From NCBI GenBank assembly GCA_019059635.1, contig JAGVRJ010000004.1:2666001-2730000 (forward strand): a stretch of DNA of 64,000 nucleotides. Reading direction: 5' to 3'. The position numbers and the translations under genes are program-made. This document shows positions 11,550 to 22,305 of the stretch, piece after piece. Source of the DNA: Proales similis. Lineage: Eukaryota > Rotifera > Eurotatoria > Ploima > Proalidae. Position 1 is the first letter of the stretch, and each line of letters begins with the position of its first letter. A model generated the notes under the pieces. It was not told the DNA's origin and did not search any database. It saw nothing but the letters and a program-made list of their open reading frames with translations.

Positions 11550-13364
11550 TTAAGCGGGCTGCTGCTTCTCATAGACGCGCGTGAGCTCCTTCTTGTTGAC
11601 CTTGCCGAGCAGGTTGCGCGGCATCTTGTCGATGAGCCTGACCAGCCGAGGCACGCTGTACTTGGGCAGACGGTGCCGACACCAGTCGAGGAAGGCCGCC
11701 TCGTCAAAGTGGCCGGCCGCCTCCGCCTTGAGCACCAGCAGGGCAAACACCTTCTGGCCCCAGACAGGGTCGGCCAGGCCCATCACGGCCACGTCCTCGA
11801 CCGCCTCGTGCGCCAACAGCTCCTTCTCCACGTCCAGCGCGCTGATCTTGTAGCCGCCGCTCTTGATCACGTCGACCGAGGTGCGACCCACGATCTTGTA
11901 GGAGCGGTGTTGGCGCAGGAACTCGGCCGTGTCGCCTATGGGCCAGTCGATCAGCCTTCAGGCCGCATCTCAGATTCATTTTCACTCACCTGTCTTGAAC
12001 CAGCCGTCTGCAGTGAACGAACTGTCCGTTTGCTTTTGAGCGTTCATGTAGCCATTGAAGACGTTGGGGCCCTTGATTTGTAGCTCACCGAATAACCTAT
12101 TCTGATTATCGGGTTCAATCAAGTCCACGTCTCGAGACGACTCGATAAGAATTGAACCGTCAGTATCAACAAGTCGGCATCTGACTTTTCCGACTGGCCG
12201 TCCCACACAGCCTCCCATTCGTTTAGTCTTGTCTCGATAAGAATTGGACAGAGCCATGCCGACCTCGCTCATACCGTACCGTTCGAGCAGAGGATAGTCT
12301 GTCCAAGTCAGCCAGTCGGCAAAAGTCTTGGCGTTGAGCGGAGCCGAGCCGCTGGCAATGAATCGCATCTTCTCTCTTAGAATGCGTCTTATCTCCTCTG
12401 TCGCCCTGAATTCCCTACTCTCCAACACTCGCAGCATTTGAGTATAAATGGTCGGAACGGCGATGAACAGGTTTATAGAATTCGATGTGTCCAGCAGGGC
12501 AGACCAGGTCTTCACAGGATCGAATTTGCTCATCTGGACGCATTGGGCGCCGCTGAAAAAGGGCGTTAAATGCCCATAGACGAGGCCACTGTAATGATTC
12601 AATGGCAGCGGATTGAGCATCACGTCATTACAAGTCCATTCATACTCGCTCCTCATGAATTCAATTGAACTAAACAAGTTCTCAAATGTGACCAAACAGG
12701 CCTTGGGCGGCCCACTTGTGCCGCTTGTGTAGAGCAAAAAGCCCGGTCCGTTCTCGTCCTTTAAATCAAACGCGCGAATGAACTTTTCAATCGAGTCGAC
12801 GCCATACTCGCCCCGAAATCCTTGCGCCTTCACTTCAACGACTGAATTTCGTTCGAATACTTGCTGAATGTCGGAGCTTGTCTGACAGAGGCCGTTGATG
12901 ACGATTCGCGCATTCGAGTCTCGGATGTAATATTCGATTAGATTGGACGTGTGCACTGGACTCAGGCAGAACGGAACGGCATTGACAAGCCAAACGGCCA
13001 GAATGCTCGTCAAGTAAGACGAATCGTTCGGACAGTATATACCGATCCGGGCATTATTTAGCTCGTTTGAGCCAAATCTGCTGGTAAGTTTGGAACTCAA
13101 GTCGAAGCTGCGCTGAATCAACGAACCAAACGAATGCGCTCCGTGCTGGTCAAGAATAGACTCCTTGGCCAGCCCGATTTGCCTAAGGCGGTCGAATGAG
13201 CCAAAAGCGAACGAATCTCTTGAAAAATGCTTGACCAGACTCAGTAGCGGCTGTCTGGCTGCTTTCATTTCTCTTTCAAGAATTAGATTCTCTTCGCTTG
13301 GTCGGAGTCGCTTGGCTTTTGCGGGATTTAGGCCGCAGTTCGAGCACAGTTCAAGAGTCCTCAT
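11550..13364 (-). CDS. Acyl-CoA synthetase, ACSF3-like, copy 1
   Basis: Exons 13364-11990 and 11935-11550, intron 54 nt, 586 residues. ANL-family adenylate-forming enzyme of the ACSF3 (malonyl-CoA synthetase) type; ACSF3 activates malonate in mitochondria for lipoylation-linked fatty acid synthesis. Motifs: phosphate loop LLYTSGTSGPPKAC (the usual final KG is KA here), ERYGMSEVG, ELQIKGPNVFNGY, WFKTGD across the splice, and the C-terminal hinge/lysine region SGGYKISALDVEKELL and PRNLLGKVNKKEL. The N-terminus carries about 45 extra residues before the domain; targeting is unclear. It sits 50 bp downstream of copy 2 on the same strand and shares a near-identical last exon with it. Confidence 0.85.
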
Positions 13365-13414
13365 TTAACGGAACTGAGATTTTTATTTTTGAACAAATTT
13401 TAAGAGTCACAGGT

Positions 13415-15151
13415 TTAGAAAGAGCAGAGCTGCTTCTCATAGACGCGCGTGAGCTCCTTCTTGTTGACCTTGCCGAGCAGGTTGCGCGGCATCTTGTCGA
13501 TGAGCCGCACCAGCCGAGGCACGCTGTACTTGGGCAGACGGTGCCGGCACCAGTCGAGGAAGGCGGCCTCGTCAAAGTTGCCGGCCGCTTCCGCCTTGAG
13601 CACCAGCAGGGCAAACACCTTCTGGCCCCAGACAGGGTCGGCCAGGCCCATCACGGCCACGTCCTCGACCGCCTCGTGCGCCAACAGCTCCTTCTCCACG
13701 TCGAGCGCGCTGATCTTGTAGCCGCCGCTCTTGATCACGTCGACCGAGGTGCGGCCGACGATCTTGTAGGAGCGGTGTTGGCGCAGGAACTCGGCCGTGT
13801 CGCCTATGGGACAGTCGATTAGCCTTCAGGCCGCGTCTCAGGTTCATTTTCACTCACCTGTCTTGAACCAGCCGTCTGAAGTGAACGTGTCTCTGGTTGC
13901 CTCTGGCTTTCCCAGGTATTCCTTGAAGACCATTGGGCCTTTGATCTGCAGCTCGCCGAATAGGCTCTCGCTGTCTTCCACTTTGATTGAGTCTTTTTGA
14001 TCGTGAGATTCGACTAAAACTCGCTCGCCATCGCATATTCGCACTTGAGTGTTTCCGTACGGACGGCCAACAGCGCCCGCAATTCTGCCATTTACTTCAA
14101 GCGGATTGGTCAGGCCGAGACCGATTTCGGTCATTCCGTATCGCTCGAGTATTCGATAGCCGGTAATTTGATTCCATTCCTGGTGAGTCTTGACGTTCAA
14201 CGGCGCCGATCCAGAAACAATCAAACGAATCTTTTCTTCGAACACTTTGTGCACTTGCTCAACAGAATACTTTTGCGCAAGCTCTTTGAGATAAAAGTTG
14301 ACCAGTTGCACGTAGATGGTCGGCACGGCCATCATAACATTTACGTCATTCGGCTCGAGTAGCTTGGACCAGACCACTTGGGCACTGAACTTGGGCAACA
14401 TTTCCACACGAGCGCCCGCGTACATGAACGTGAGCAAACAATAGATCAAGCCGTGAACGTGGTTCAGCGGTAACGAGTGAAGAAGACAGTCACTGCTGCT
14501 TATCTTCCACGTGCTAATCAGCGTCTCCATCGTGTGCTTGAGATTGGACCGAGTGAGCACCACGCCCTTGGGCGGGCCACTGGTGCCACTTGTGTACAAA
14601 ATTATTGACTCTTTGTCTATGTGAGTGCTGAACAGACGCTTAAAGTCATTCCAGGCGTTCTCTTCTGAGCTGTTTTCCTCCGACGCTTGGATCAGTTTCG
14701 TCTCGTCCAGTTTGAGGCATCCGACGCCTAGTTTTCCCAAGAGCGTTTCGAGTTCCGGGTCGGCGCCTTGCTGGTCTACTCCGTTGATTACCAGCTGGCA
14801 TTTGGCATCGTTCACAAAGTACTCGACCAAATTCATCGGATAGAGCTTGTTGAGACCGAGCGGAACTCCGTTCGCCTTCCACACAGCCATCAAACTTGTC
14901 AAGTAGGTGTAGTTGTTCGAGCAGAGAACGGCCACCTTTTGGCCTTTGAGATCCAATTTTCCATCTGAAGCGCCCAATTCCTTGCCCATCTTCGCCTTGA
15001 TCTGTTCGCTCAATCCGTCCAGTTTGGCCATCGAGTGTTGGCCGTATTGATCGCGAAGCAACGGCTTCATTTGAACGCAGCTTGTTGCCGAAGTAAAGCG
15101 CCGCACTGATGCCGCAACGTTTCGCCTGAACAAGTGTCTCAGCTGATTCAT
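13415..15151 (-). CDS. ACSF3: Acyl-CoA synthetase, ACSF3-like, copy 2 (likely mitochondrial)
   Basis: Exons 15151-13858 and 13803-13415, intron 54 nt, 560 residues, close to the usual ACSF3 length. The N-terminus is rich in Arg/Ser/Ala without acidic residues (MNQLRHLFRRNVAASVRRF), typical of a mitochondrial presequence. Motifs: intact phosphate loop ILYTSGTSGPPKGVVLT, ERYGMTEIGLGL, ELQIKGPMVFKEYL, SGGYKISALDVEKELL, and the catalytic lysine region RNLLGKVNKKEL. This copy looks like the ancestral malonyl-CoA synthetase; copy 1 has a more divergent large exon. The role in mitochondrial malonate activation is family knowledge. Confidence 0.9.
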
Positions 15152-15240
15152 TCCTTCGCAAATGCTTGTCTCCGACTAGTCTCTCCGCGAAATGCACTCG
15201 CTAGCAATTTTGCCTGGTCGACTGACAACTTGCGTGCCCC

Positions 15241-15270
15241 TCTCTCTCTCTCTCTCTCTCTTTCTCTCTA
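15241..15270. repeat. (CT)n microsatellite between ACSF3 copy 2 and ERCC1
   Basis: CT run with one TTT interruption, just upstream of the ACSF3-like copy 2 start. Confidence 0.9.
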
Positions 15271-15422
15271 AATTCGTATTTAGAACTTGTCACGTGATGG
15301 AAGCTATTGCATAAAAGATAAAACAAAAAGACAGCAGCGGCGTCTCAGCAGAGTGGTCGATCATTGTTTTATTTACAAGTGCGAGATTGTGAATGACTTA
15401 GAGATTTGGCTGATTTGGCCGG

Positions 15423-16493
15423 CTATTTGGCAAGTTTGAACGGAGTGCGAAATATGTCGTAGACGCGGTTGACCTTCAATGGGCCGAGGCCAGGACACAA
15501 GTTGAGCTCTTGCTTGCCGGCCTCGCTCAGCATTCTTATTGAGCCGAATGTCTGGCGCAGAGTGGACGCGTCTGTTTTGTTCACCGATTTAATTTGACAC
15601 AAAAAGTCGCCGACTGCATTCACAAAGCTCTGCTGCATGTTCTTCTGCTGCTGAATGGCGTTGGTGGCTGTGGCCACGGTCCCTTTTTCCATTATTGCCT
15701 CGGCGCTCTTGAACTCGTAGGCTTTGTAGGTCTCGAGATAGCGAGCGACCTCTTCGCTCGTCCAGCACAGAACCATGGTCAGATTGGAGTAGATGCAGAT
15801 GCGCTCCAGCTCTTTGATGCAATGACGCGGCTCTTTGACGTCGACGAGCGCGAGCAGCACGCGCAGGTCGTAGGCCCGTCCGAGCTCTTTCACTCTCTGA
15901 TGGATATAAGTCGGATTGAGCAGGTGATACTTCATGCTCAAATAGAAAGCGCACGAGTTTCGGCTCATGCAATAGTCGGGCACCAGCGAGTCCGAGTATT
16001 TCCATTGCACGTTTCGTACGTGCTTGAGCAGAGGGTTGCCTCGCTGCTTTGCATTCACGACCATGGGTCCTCCGCCACCAGACTGATAGCCACCTGTTGG
16101 ATTCAGGCTTTTGATCGGCACTTCGGGTCGTTTGAACTCGAACGCTTTCTCTTCTTGCCTGCTCGAGCTCGTCGTTGTCTTCTTCTCTTCGCTCGTCCCC
16201 TTCTCCACAATGTCTTTGTTTTCAAGGCAAAATGCGCTCAGTAATGCGTCCTCGTCGTCCTCGTCAACTTTGCCTGTCTGTTTGTGTTCACCTGCATTCG
16301 AACAGATTTCATCGCCTGGCTTGGCAGTCGGGGCGGCTAAAATCGGCTTCTTAGACGAAACGGCTTGTTCATTTGGACTATCGTCGGCAGGCAACTTCCG
16401 CTTGCTGAACAAGTTCGCTTGGTAGCCTTTTCTCTCTTCGCTAAATGCTTTCTCTCGCTTCTCGAGCTCTTCATAAGTCGGAATTTTAAACAT
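15423..16493 (-). CDS. ERCC1: DNA excision repair protein ERCC-1
   Basis: Intronless, 356 residues, ATG at 16493. The open frame extends four codons further upstream but only through a TTG. ERCC1 is the non-catalytic partner of XPF in the structure-specific endonuclease that cuts 5' of lesions in nucleotide excision repair and interstrand crosslink repair. Seen: N-terminal low-complexity region, then the conserved central domain from NPLLKHVRNVQWKYSD through DYCMSRNSCAFYLSMKYH and LLALVDVKEP, CIYSNLTMVLCWTSEEVARYLE, and the C-terminal helix-hairpin-helix region ending in LCPGLGPLKVNRVYDIF. A minus-strand AATAAA lies at 15368-15373. Confident. Confidence 0.95.
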   Translation of the reverse strand: MFKIPTYEELEKREKAFSEERKGYQANLFSKRKLPADDSPNEQAVSSKKPILAAPTAKPGDEICSNAGEHKQTGKVDEDDEDALLSAFCLENKDIVEKGTSEEKKTTTSSSRQEEKAFEFKRPEVPIKSLNPTGGYQSGGGGPMVVNAKQRGNPLLKHVRNVQWKYSDSLVPDYCMSRNSCAFYLSMKYHLLNPTYIHQRVKELGRAYDLRVLLALVDVKEPRHCIKELERICIYSNLTMVLCWTSEEVARYLETYKAYEFKSAEAIMEKGTVATATNAIQQQKNMQQSFVNAVGDFLCQIKSVNKTDASTLRQTFGSIRMLSEAGKQELNLCPGLGPLKVNRVYDIFRTPFKLAK

Positions 16494-16638
16494 TACTTTG
16501 GACAATAGTCACTCTATCTCAAAATTGACCAAAGGGCCCTCAAAGACAAATCATTGTCTCCTGATTTGAGAATGCAAACATCCGCCACGAAGTTGTTTTG
16601 CAAGTTGTTTATTTACATTTGATTTGAGAGTCGAGAAC

Positions 16639-17091
16639 CTAGAACATATTTGAGCTCTTTGCCAGACCGCAAGATTTGAACAACAACATTCCCAAGTGAA
16701 AGTAGACGGGCAAGGCCACGTAGTAAAAGCTAAATGCCATGGCTCCTTTTCGAACGCTGCTTTCAATCAGGAAATAAAGCGCAAGTTTGAACAAGTGCCG
16801 CGCGAGAAGAAGCAGGCCTGATATGACCAGGCGGACGGATGCGTTTCGCTTTTGACGAGTTTTCAGCTGACGAATGAACACAATCGAACAAAAGTTGAGC
16901 TGAAGCAAATCGACCGCAAAGAGCGGCAGAAACACATGCAGCCAGGAGGGCATGAGCCAGCTGTCAGCCGGACTGTCGAGTTTGAAGCAGAGCAAAACAC
17001 TGCTGATCCCAAGTCCGACTAGATTCAGCATGAGCTCAAACTCGGTCATTACCATCCAGTGGCAAATGGTCTTGGTGTTCATCAATAGCAT
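16639..17091 (-). CDS. TMEM203: Transmembrane protein 203 homologue
   Basis: Intronless, 150 residues, four hydrophobic helices, no signal peptide. It matches TMEM203 in layout: FELMLNLVGLGISSVLLCFKLD, then W-L-H-V-F-L-P-L-F-A-V-D, a loop IVFIRQLKTRQKR and two more helices. The family protein is in the ER membrane and is linked to calcium store handling and STING signalling in mammals; that role is knowledge from vertebrates only. An AATAAA on the minus strand at about 16608-16613 ends the gene, and ERCC1 begins about 145 bp further on. Confidence 0.8.
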   Translation of the reverse strand: MLLMNTKTICHWMVMTEFELMLNLVGLGISSVLLCFKLDSPADSWLMPSWLHVFLPLFAVDLLQLNFCSIVFIRQLKTRQKRNASVRLVISGLLLLARHLFKLALYFLIESSVRKGAMAFSFYYVALPVYFHLGMLLFKSCGLAKSSNMF

Positions 17092-17256
17092 TTTGTCGGC
17101 TCTTTACAGACGGCACTGGCGCTTGCAGACACAAGAAAGCGTTCAGCGTTTCCTGTCTATGTCAGTTTTAAACTGATCACAGTACAAAACTAAGTTTGCA
17201 ACCGAACCGTCCAATTGCGCTTAATTTTTTTGTCAAATGCAACAAACAAATCTAAC

Positions 17257-17262
17257 TTTATT
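17257..17262 (-). terminator. PolyA signal of the chitinase gene
   Basis: AATAAA on the minus strand about 50 bp after the chitinase stop codon. Confidence 0.6.
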
Positions 17263-17308
17263 CTGTTTCTTAAAAGACATTGCTCAACCGACTAAAAAAC
17301 ATGCTGCC

Positions 17309-19517
17309 TTAATTGCACTGTGTTCGCCACTTCCAGTCGCATACCTGATGAATCTTGTTGAATATTGTGTTGGGCGGACACTTGAATCTGTATTTTTTAG
17401 CGTACAGCGTGTTGGTGAACATGCACTTGTAAAATATTTTGCAATTGGTGCTCAGGTCGGCAAATACGCCGTTTTGTCGGCACACAAAGTTGTCCGGATA
17501 TTCGATTTCATCATTCGGATCCAAGATCCGTGCGTTGTATTGCGCCACATTCGCCAGGGGAAGCTCCTCGTTCGAGTAAAACTCTCCACTCGGACTAGAA
17601 GGATGACTCGGTGCCAGCACAGGTGCGCTTTTGTATACTGAAGGCATGATCGGTTGAATGCCTGCTACCTGATAGGCTGCCGTCTCAGGTATGACCACTT
17701 GAATTGGATTTTGTGGCATTTGCACAGCCAGTGAGGGCTGTACAGGGGCCGCATATGGACGTGTCAGAGTGGAACCGTATTGCGCCTCCGGCACTTGGCT
17801 TCTAGCTGCAGACGGAGAATTGGGATTCAGTGTCATTTCGTAGGATGCGCCCTGGCTTGTTGGCGTGGAAGTTTGATTGCCGGCGAGAAGAATTGCCTTC
17901 TTCACACTGTTTATCAGCGGGTACTTGCCCTGAAAGCAAAATTTTCCGCTGAAATCGTCCAAATCGAGTGCCCAGAACATGACACCGCCGAGGCCCTTTT
18001 TCATCACATATTCGGCCTTGAAGCAGAAATTTGTATTCAAATCTACTTTTCAGAGCTAACACGGCAATTCACTTACTTTGAGTGTCAAACTCTGCTTGTC
18101 ATCGTAGCTGATCCATTCGTCGTTTTGAAACGTATAAGGAACCATTTCCTCGTCGGACCAGTACTTGGGCCAGCCCTCGTCCAACTTCTGACAGATCTCG
18201 TAGTAGCTCAAGAAGCCCTGCTCCCTGGTGAACTAAACTCCAAACAATGAGATTTGATACAGTTCTGATAAGTTGAGAGACGCACCTTTCCAGCTGTGCC
18301 GGGACCACTTGCCGCCGAGCCGACCACATTCTGCTGAGCACTGCTGAGCTTAAACGCGCGGCCGTAAGTGGCCAGGCCGAGAACGAGCTTCTCTCTTTCT
18401 ATTCCATTCTGCAGCCAATAGTTTACTGCATAGTCAACGTTCAGCAAGAGCTCGTCGCCCGTCGCTTTCGAGCAAGAATAGAGCGGCGCGTTGTGGTTCA
18501 CTTGGCTATCCCACGGTCCGTGCAGGTCCTTGAAACTTGTTTAATTTCGTGCCCGAATTAAATGTTTCGAAAATTACTCACATAAGCCATCAGATTGACA
18601 AAGTCGAGATATCTTAAATTTTCAGTCAATTTAATGATTATGAGCTGAGGTGACTCATGCCTTCGTGCCTACTTGGATATCTTGTCAATCTCGTAGCCAT
18701 TGTCTATGTTTGACTTGCCAGCAGCCACAGCTGCAGCCAGAATGAAGCCGTACGGCTCAAACGCCTCTTTCAGTTCCTTTTCAATTTGCAACCTGACACT
18801 CAACCGATGAGAACAAAAGTGACGCGAAACGCTTACTTTGAGCAAGACAGTGAGTAGCTGTTTGTCTGAAGGTCGAGCACCGTCACGCGAGCCCGGGTAC
18901 TCCCAGTCCAAGTCTAAAACGGAATTTGAATCATGTTGGATGTTTGCGGCCGAATCCAGCCAAGGCGTTGAGCATTTACCAAGGCCGTCAAAGTTGTGCT
19001 TGAGCATGAAATAAATCGAGTTTTTGACAAACGCTTGGCGCAGCTCTTCGTCGTGAACCATGTCAGAGAAGCTCTTGGGTCCATGGTTCCAGCCGCCGAG
19101 ACCGATCAGAATTTTCAACTTCGGATTGGACTTTTTCAATGCGACAGTGCGCGAGTACAAGCCTAAGAGGCCAAGAATAAGAAGCTGAACGTGAATCGCA
19201 ACGGACCAAGTGCGACCAATTACCCTGAGTGCTGCCGTAGTCTTCGTCGTTCCATTCGTACGGAATTATGTCGTCGCCGACCACTTTGGCAAATGCGTAG
19301 ATCAAATGTGTGCATAGATGCGGATCGACTTGCTCGGGCATGAACTTTCCATCCGACGGCCGATACTGAGACCAGTTGGTCAAATAGCAGACGAACACTT
19401 TTTCTCTACAAACTTGAGCGAGACGTTGTGGCCACTGTGCTTTGGTCTGAATTGCTCTAATTTTGACTTACCTGCAACCGAAACAATCGATGCCAACAAA
19501 AATAACAAAAAATGCAT
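17309..19517 (-). CDS. Secreted GH18 chitinase with C-terminal CBM14 domain
   Basis: Nine exons: 19517-19472, 19403-19224, 19162-18980, 18913-18837, 18776-18673, 18612-18582, 18528-18286, 18232-18077, 18016-17309; 575 residues. A signal peptide ([15 protein letters not shown]) is followed by a GH18 TIM barrel: [25 protein letters not shown], the catalytic [12 protein letters not shown] with the acid Glu intact, [31 protein letters not shown] and [14 protein letters not shown] Pro/Ser/Thr-rich linker leads to a six-Cys CBM14 (peritrophin-A) domain ending in [10 protein letters not shown]. It hydrolyses chitin outside the cell (cuticle or gut lining). Two short introns lack in-frame stops; the acceptors chosen (before ELKEAFE and before AEYVMKK) restore the spacing of known chitinases. 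Confidence 0.93.
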
Positions 19518-20184
19518 TTTCTCTACAAAAACAAGATCAAATGGTTCAATTTGAGATCAAGTCGGAAAAAGAGAAAAATCTGACGAGTGACCTCGAACAG
19601 CAGTTGAGTAATGAAGGCAAAGTGAGAAAATAGCAGCCGAACTCATTCGGATGTATAAATTGTTTATGTGAGCCAAATGAGTGGGAGAGCGCTCAGTGCG
19701 GGCGTTTGGAGATCGGGTCAAGATTGACGGCCTCGAGCGCCTGATGAGGATGCCACTCTTGACACGCTCTCACTTATGCAATGCACTTATCAATCCGATA
19801 ATCTCTGCGAATAAGTGCGACTTGAGAGGCTTTGCGAAGAGTCGAGTCCACCACAAAGCGGGTAGATGGTTCAATGAGCCAATCAATCGACTGAACATTC
19901 AATTCGTCATCAATATTTTATTAACATTTAATTGAGTGGCGCCGGAAGTTGCAATCATTTATTTCTTCCTTCTCTCTTTGGCCCTCATGAACGCTAGCTC
20001 GTTTTACCACGGCCATCGGCTTGTTCAAACAGGCTCATTTGGGTGGGGACAGATAATTAGCGCAAACAAGGGAATTACGGACTGTTTACTGTACGTTAGA
20101 ACTGTACGTGTTTGTACGAGTGTGTGTGTGTGTGTCGGTGTCTTTTTATTTTTCAATTCTTGTAAACAAAGCAAATGAATGAAT
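19518..20184. other. Spacer upstream of chitinase
   Basis: Upstream of the chitinase start and at the 3' side of the next minus-strand gene. It contains a GT run near 20120-20133. No exon or clear minus-strand TATA box was recognised. Confidence 0.4.
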
Positions 20185-20712
20185 TCAAGCGCCCTCTGAG
20201 TGGACTTCGGTTCGAGACACTCTCGACTGCGCTTGGCGTTTGAGCTCAGCCAGCTCTTCGATTTTGGGATGTCTGTCGGCAAATGACTGAATCTCGTGAG
20301 CGGTGCTCTCGTCCACCTGTTCGAGTCCAATGCTGGTAAAGTCAACTCCGATCTGTTTGAGCCTATCAACCAGCAGATGCTTGTTGACGCGATCCAAGTC
20401 GACAAACGCATTGCGCGCGTAGTCCTTTTCACTTGACGCGCAGATTATTTCCCTCAGGCCTCCTTTGGTCAGCTCTGGCTCTTTGTCAAGCTCCTGCAAA
20501 AAGCGCTCACGCTTATCCTGATCAACGCTTTTCATAGTTATGATCAGAATGCGATCGAGCGCCTTTTCTGAGCCTCCTTCTCTCGCTTGCTCCTCGCTTG
20601 CCTGGTTCAGAAGGGGCCGAGTCGTGCCGCTCGCAGCCTGTCCAACATCGCTGCCTCCATCGGCTTTCGGTTCTCCACCGCCGCGCCGCAATCGGCTCAT
20701 CAACGAACCCAT
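20185..20712 (-). CDS. Unrecognised protein with N-myristoylation signal
   Basis: Intronless, 175 residues. It begins MGSLMSRLRRGGG: Gly2, Ser6 and following basic residues fit an N-myristoylation plus basic-patch membrane anchor. Residues about 50-165 are mostly amphipathic helices with many charged residues (KALDRILIITMKSVDQDKR, CASSEKDYARNAFVDLDRV, IEELAELKRQAQSRVSRT). I do not recognise the family. It is predicted peripheral to the cytosolic face of a membrane. A CT run at 20781-20802 lies about 70 bp upstream. Confidence 0.55.
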   Translation of the reverse strand: MGSLMSRLRRGGGEPKADGGSDVGQAASGTTRPLLNQASEEQAREGGSEKALDRILIITMKSVDQDKRERFLQELDKEPELTKGGLREIICASSEKDYARNAFVDLDRVNKHLLVDRLKQIGVDFTSIGLEQVDESTAHEIQSFADRHPKIEELAELKRQAQSRVSRTEVHSEGA

Positions 20713-21330
20713 TTGAAGAATTTTTGTATTCTTGATTTCTCGCTTCTTTTCTACGCTCTAAGCTTTAAATTCCGTATATGTCTCTCTCTCTCTCTCTCTC
20801 TCCGTCTTTATTTAATGGCATTGAATGCGGCTGCTTGAATTCGGAAGAGGAACGGCCACCGCTGGCCTGGATTCATTCATCCTAAAATAGACGTGCGACT
20901 GCAGCTAGACTGAAGGGAATGGCTATCATACGTCTCTTGAAGGCAAAGCTTATCTTCTGCATATTTCGCTAATCTAATTTCCCCAGACGTTGAGTCTCGC
21001 CAATCGTGTTGGCAGCAAACGAAAAAATTTAATCAAACTCGATCGGATAGACAGCAGCCTTAAGAGGCACTGAAGTTGGAGCATGAGGGCAGAAGTGAAT
21101 GGCACACCCTTTCCACGTTGTAGAGGCAAAAATTGATTATCACCGATCAGAAATGTAGAGGAGTTGAAGAGCTACTACGACTGATTAATTAAACGTAAGA
21201 CTGCGGCATCACCTTCGACTTTTGCTTACAAGGCACATTTTTGGCCATAAATGAGGTGAAAAGAGGCAACTAATGAAATGTGACAGAGATCACATTGCTG
21301 TCAGAGGAGAAGAAAAATAAGGGGGGAAAA
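20713..21330. other. Divergent spacer with CT run
   Basis: Lies between the divergently transcribed myristoylated-type protein and the first 7TM receptor. It includes the CT run at 20781-20802 and probably both promoters. No gene seen. Confidence 0.45.
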
Positions 21331-22305
21331 ATGAGCGAAGAAAGCCCGTTGCAAGGCGTGGAGTTACTTTGGTGGATATACGTGATGCCAGTGCTGGCCA
21401 CGTTCGGAATGATCACAAACAGCCTGAGCATAGTCGTAATCGCCCAAATCCGAGTGAAGGACACCACCTACTTTCTCATGCTGGTTACCTCGTGCGCCGA
21501 TCTAATCTACTTGACGCTCCAGCTCTTCAACTCGTTTGCCACCGGCGGCCCATACAGCTCGTTCAGCGATTTCTACTTGATGCAAGCGATTCGCCACGCC
21601 ACTTACTACTTGACGTCGGCGCTTGCTTTGTTCAATGTGATCATTGAGCTGGTAATTTGCGTGCGTCGTTACATGATCCTTGTAAACCGCAAAAATCGAT
21701 TCTTAAATTTACCCAATTCTATTGTGGTCCTTCTGGCCACAGTGATCGCCCTGCTCGTCTATTTGCCGAAATTTTTCGTCTACCGGGTTGTAGAAAAAGA
21801 GAGCGGCTCGAGCAGATTCGCCATGATTGTCAGCGAATTCGGTCGGAGCGGTCTTGGCCGATTTCTGTTGATCTCTATCACTGTGCTGAGAGCTCACGTC
21901 ACTTTGCTACTCATGCTCGTAATCAACTTGGTCACCATGTTCAAGTTCAATTCGCTGGTCAACAGAAAGAGAAAAATGCAATCAGCTCAACCGGACGCCG
22001 ACTCAATTGTATCTGTGCAGACTCACAGCAGACAGAGACGGGAGAGGCGCGTGAATGCGAGCATGACTCGCATGATCTTGTGCATGAACTTTCTCTACAT
22101 CATCTGCAACCTGCCCTACTCGATCACGTTCATTCTGGACAATGCGCTTCCGCCTTCCAGCTATTTGACTTGTCTCAACTTTGTCGCGCTCGCTTTTCTA
22201 TTTGCCTATCACAGTGTTTTCTTTTTTATTTACTTGAACTACAACCGGCACTTTAGACGCAGCTACGAGTCGACTATTTCCACGCTGTTTTCGCGCAGCT
22301 GCTGA
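21331..22305 (+). CDS. Orphan rhodopsin-like 7TM receptor 1
   Basis: Intronless, 324 residues, ATG at 21331. The frame is open further upstream, but only from a GTG. Seven hydrophobic helices are visible: TM1 with GMITNSLSIVVIA, TM2 with LMLVTSCADLIYLTLQ (the usual N of TM1 and D of TM2), TM3 ending CVRRYMILVNRK in place of D/E-R-Y, TM4 LLVYLPKFF, TM5 near VTLLLMLVINLVTMF, a basic third loop, TM6 LCMNFLYIICNLPYS, and TM7 ending FFFIYLNYNRHFRRSY. This is the pattern of divergent peptide-type class A receptors of invertebrates. It is a paralogue of the receptor at 37487-38470, with shared S-x-L-A-L-F-N and L-V-Y-(L/V)-P-K-F. The ligand is unknown. Confidence 0.75.
   Translation: MSEESPLQGVELLWWIYVMPVLATFGMITNSLSIVVIAQIRVKDTTYFLMLVTSCADLIYLTLQLFNSFATGGPYSSFSDFYLMQAIRHATYYLTSALALFNVIIELVICVRRYMILVNRKNRFLNLPNSIVVLLATVIALLVYLPKFFVYRVVEKESGSSRFAMIVSEFGRSGLGRFLLISITVLRAHVTLLLMLVINLVTMFKFNSLVNRKRKMQSAQPDADSIVSVQTHSRQRRERRVNASMTRMILCMNFLYIICNLPYSITFILDNALPPSSYLTCLNFVALAFLFAYHSVFFFIYLNYNRHFRRSYESTISTLFSRSC

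Noticed and set aside
16494-16505. ERCC1 start four codons further upstream
   Set aside because: The upstream codon is TTG; the first ATG in frame is at 16493.
18777-18836. Reading through the chitinase intron (adds [12 protein letters not shown]... in frame)
   Set aside because: The intron has a GTAAGC donor, and splicing to AAAAG|GAA gives [12 protein letters not shown], which matches chitinase spacing; the read-through insert does not.
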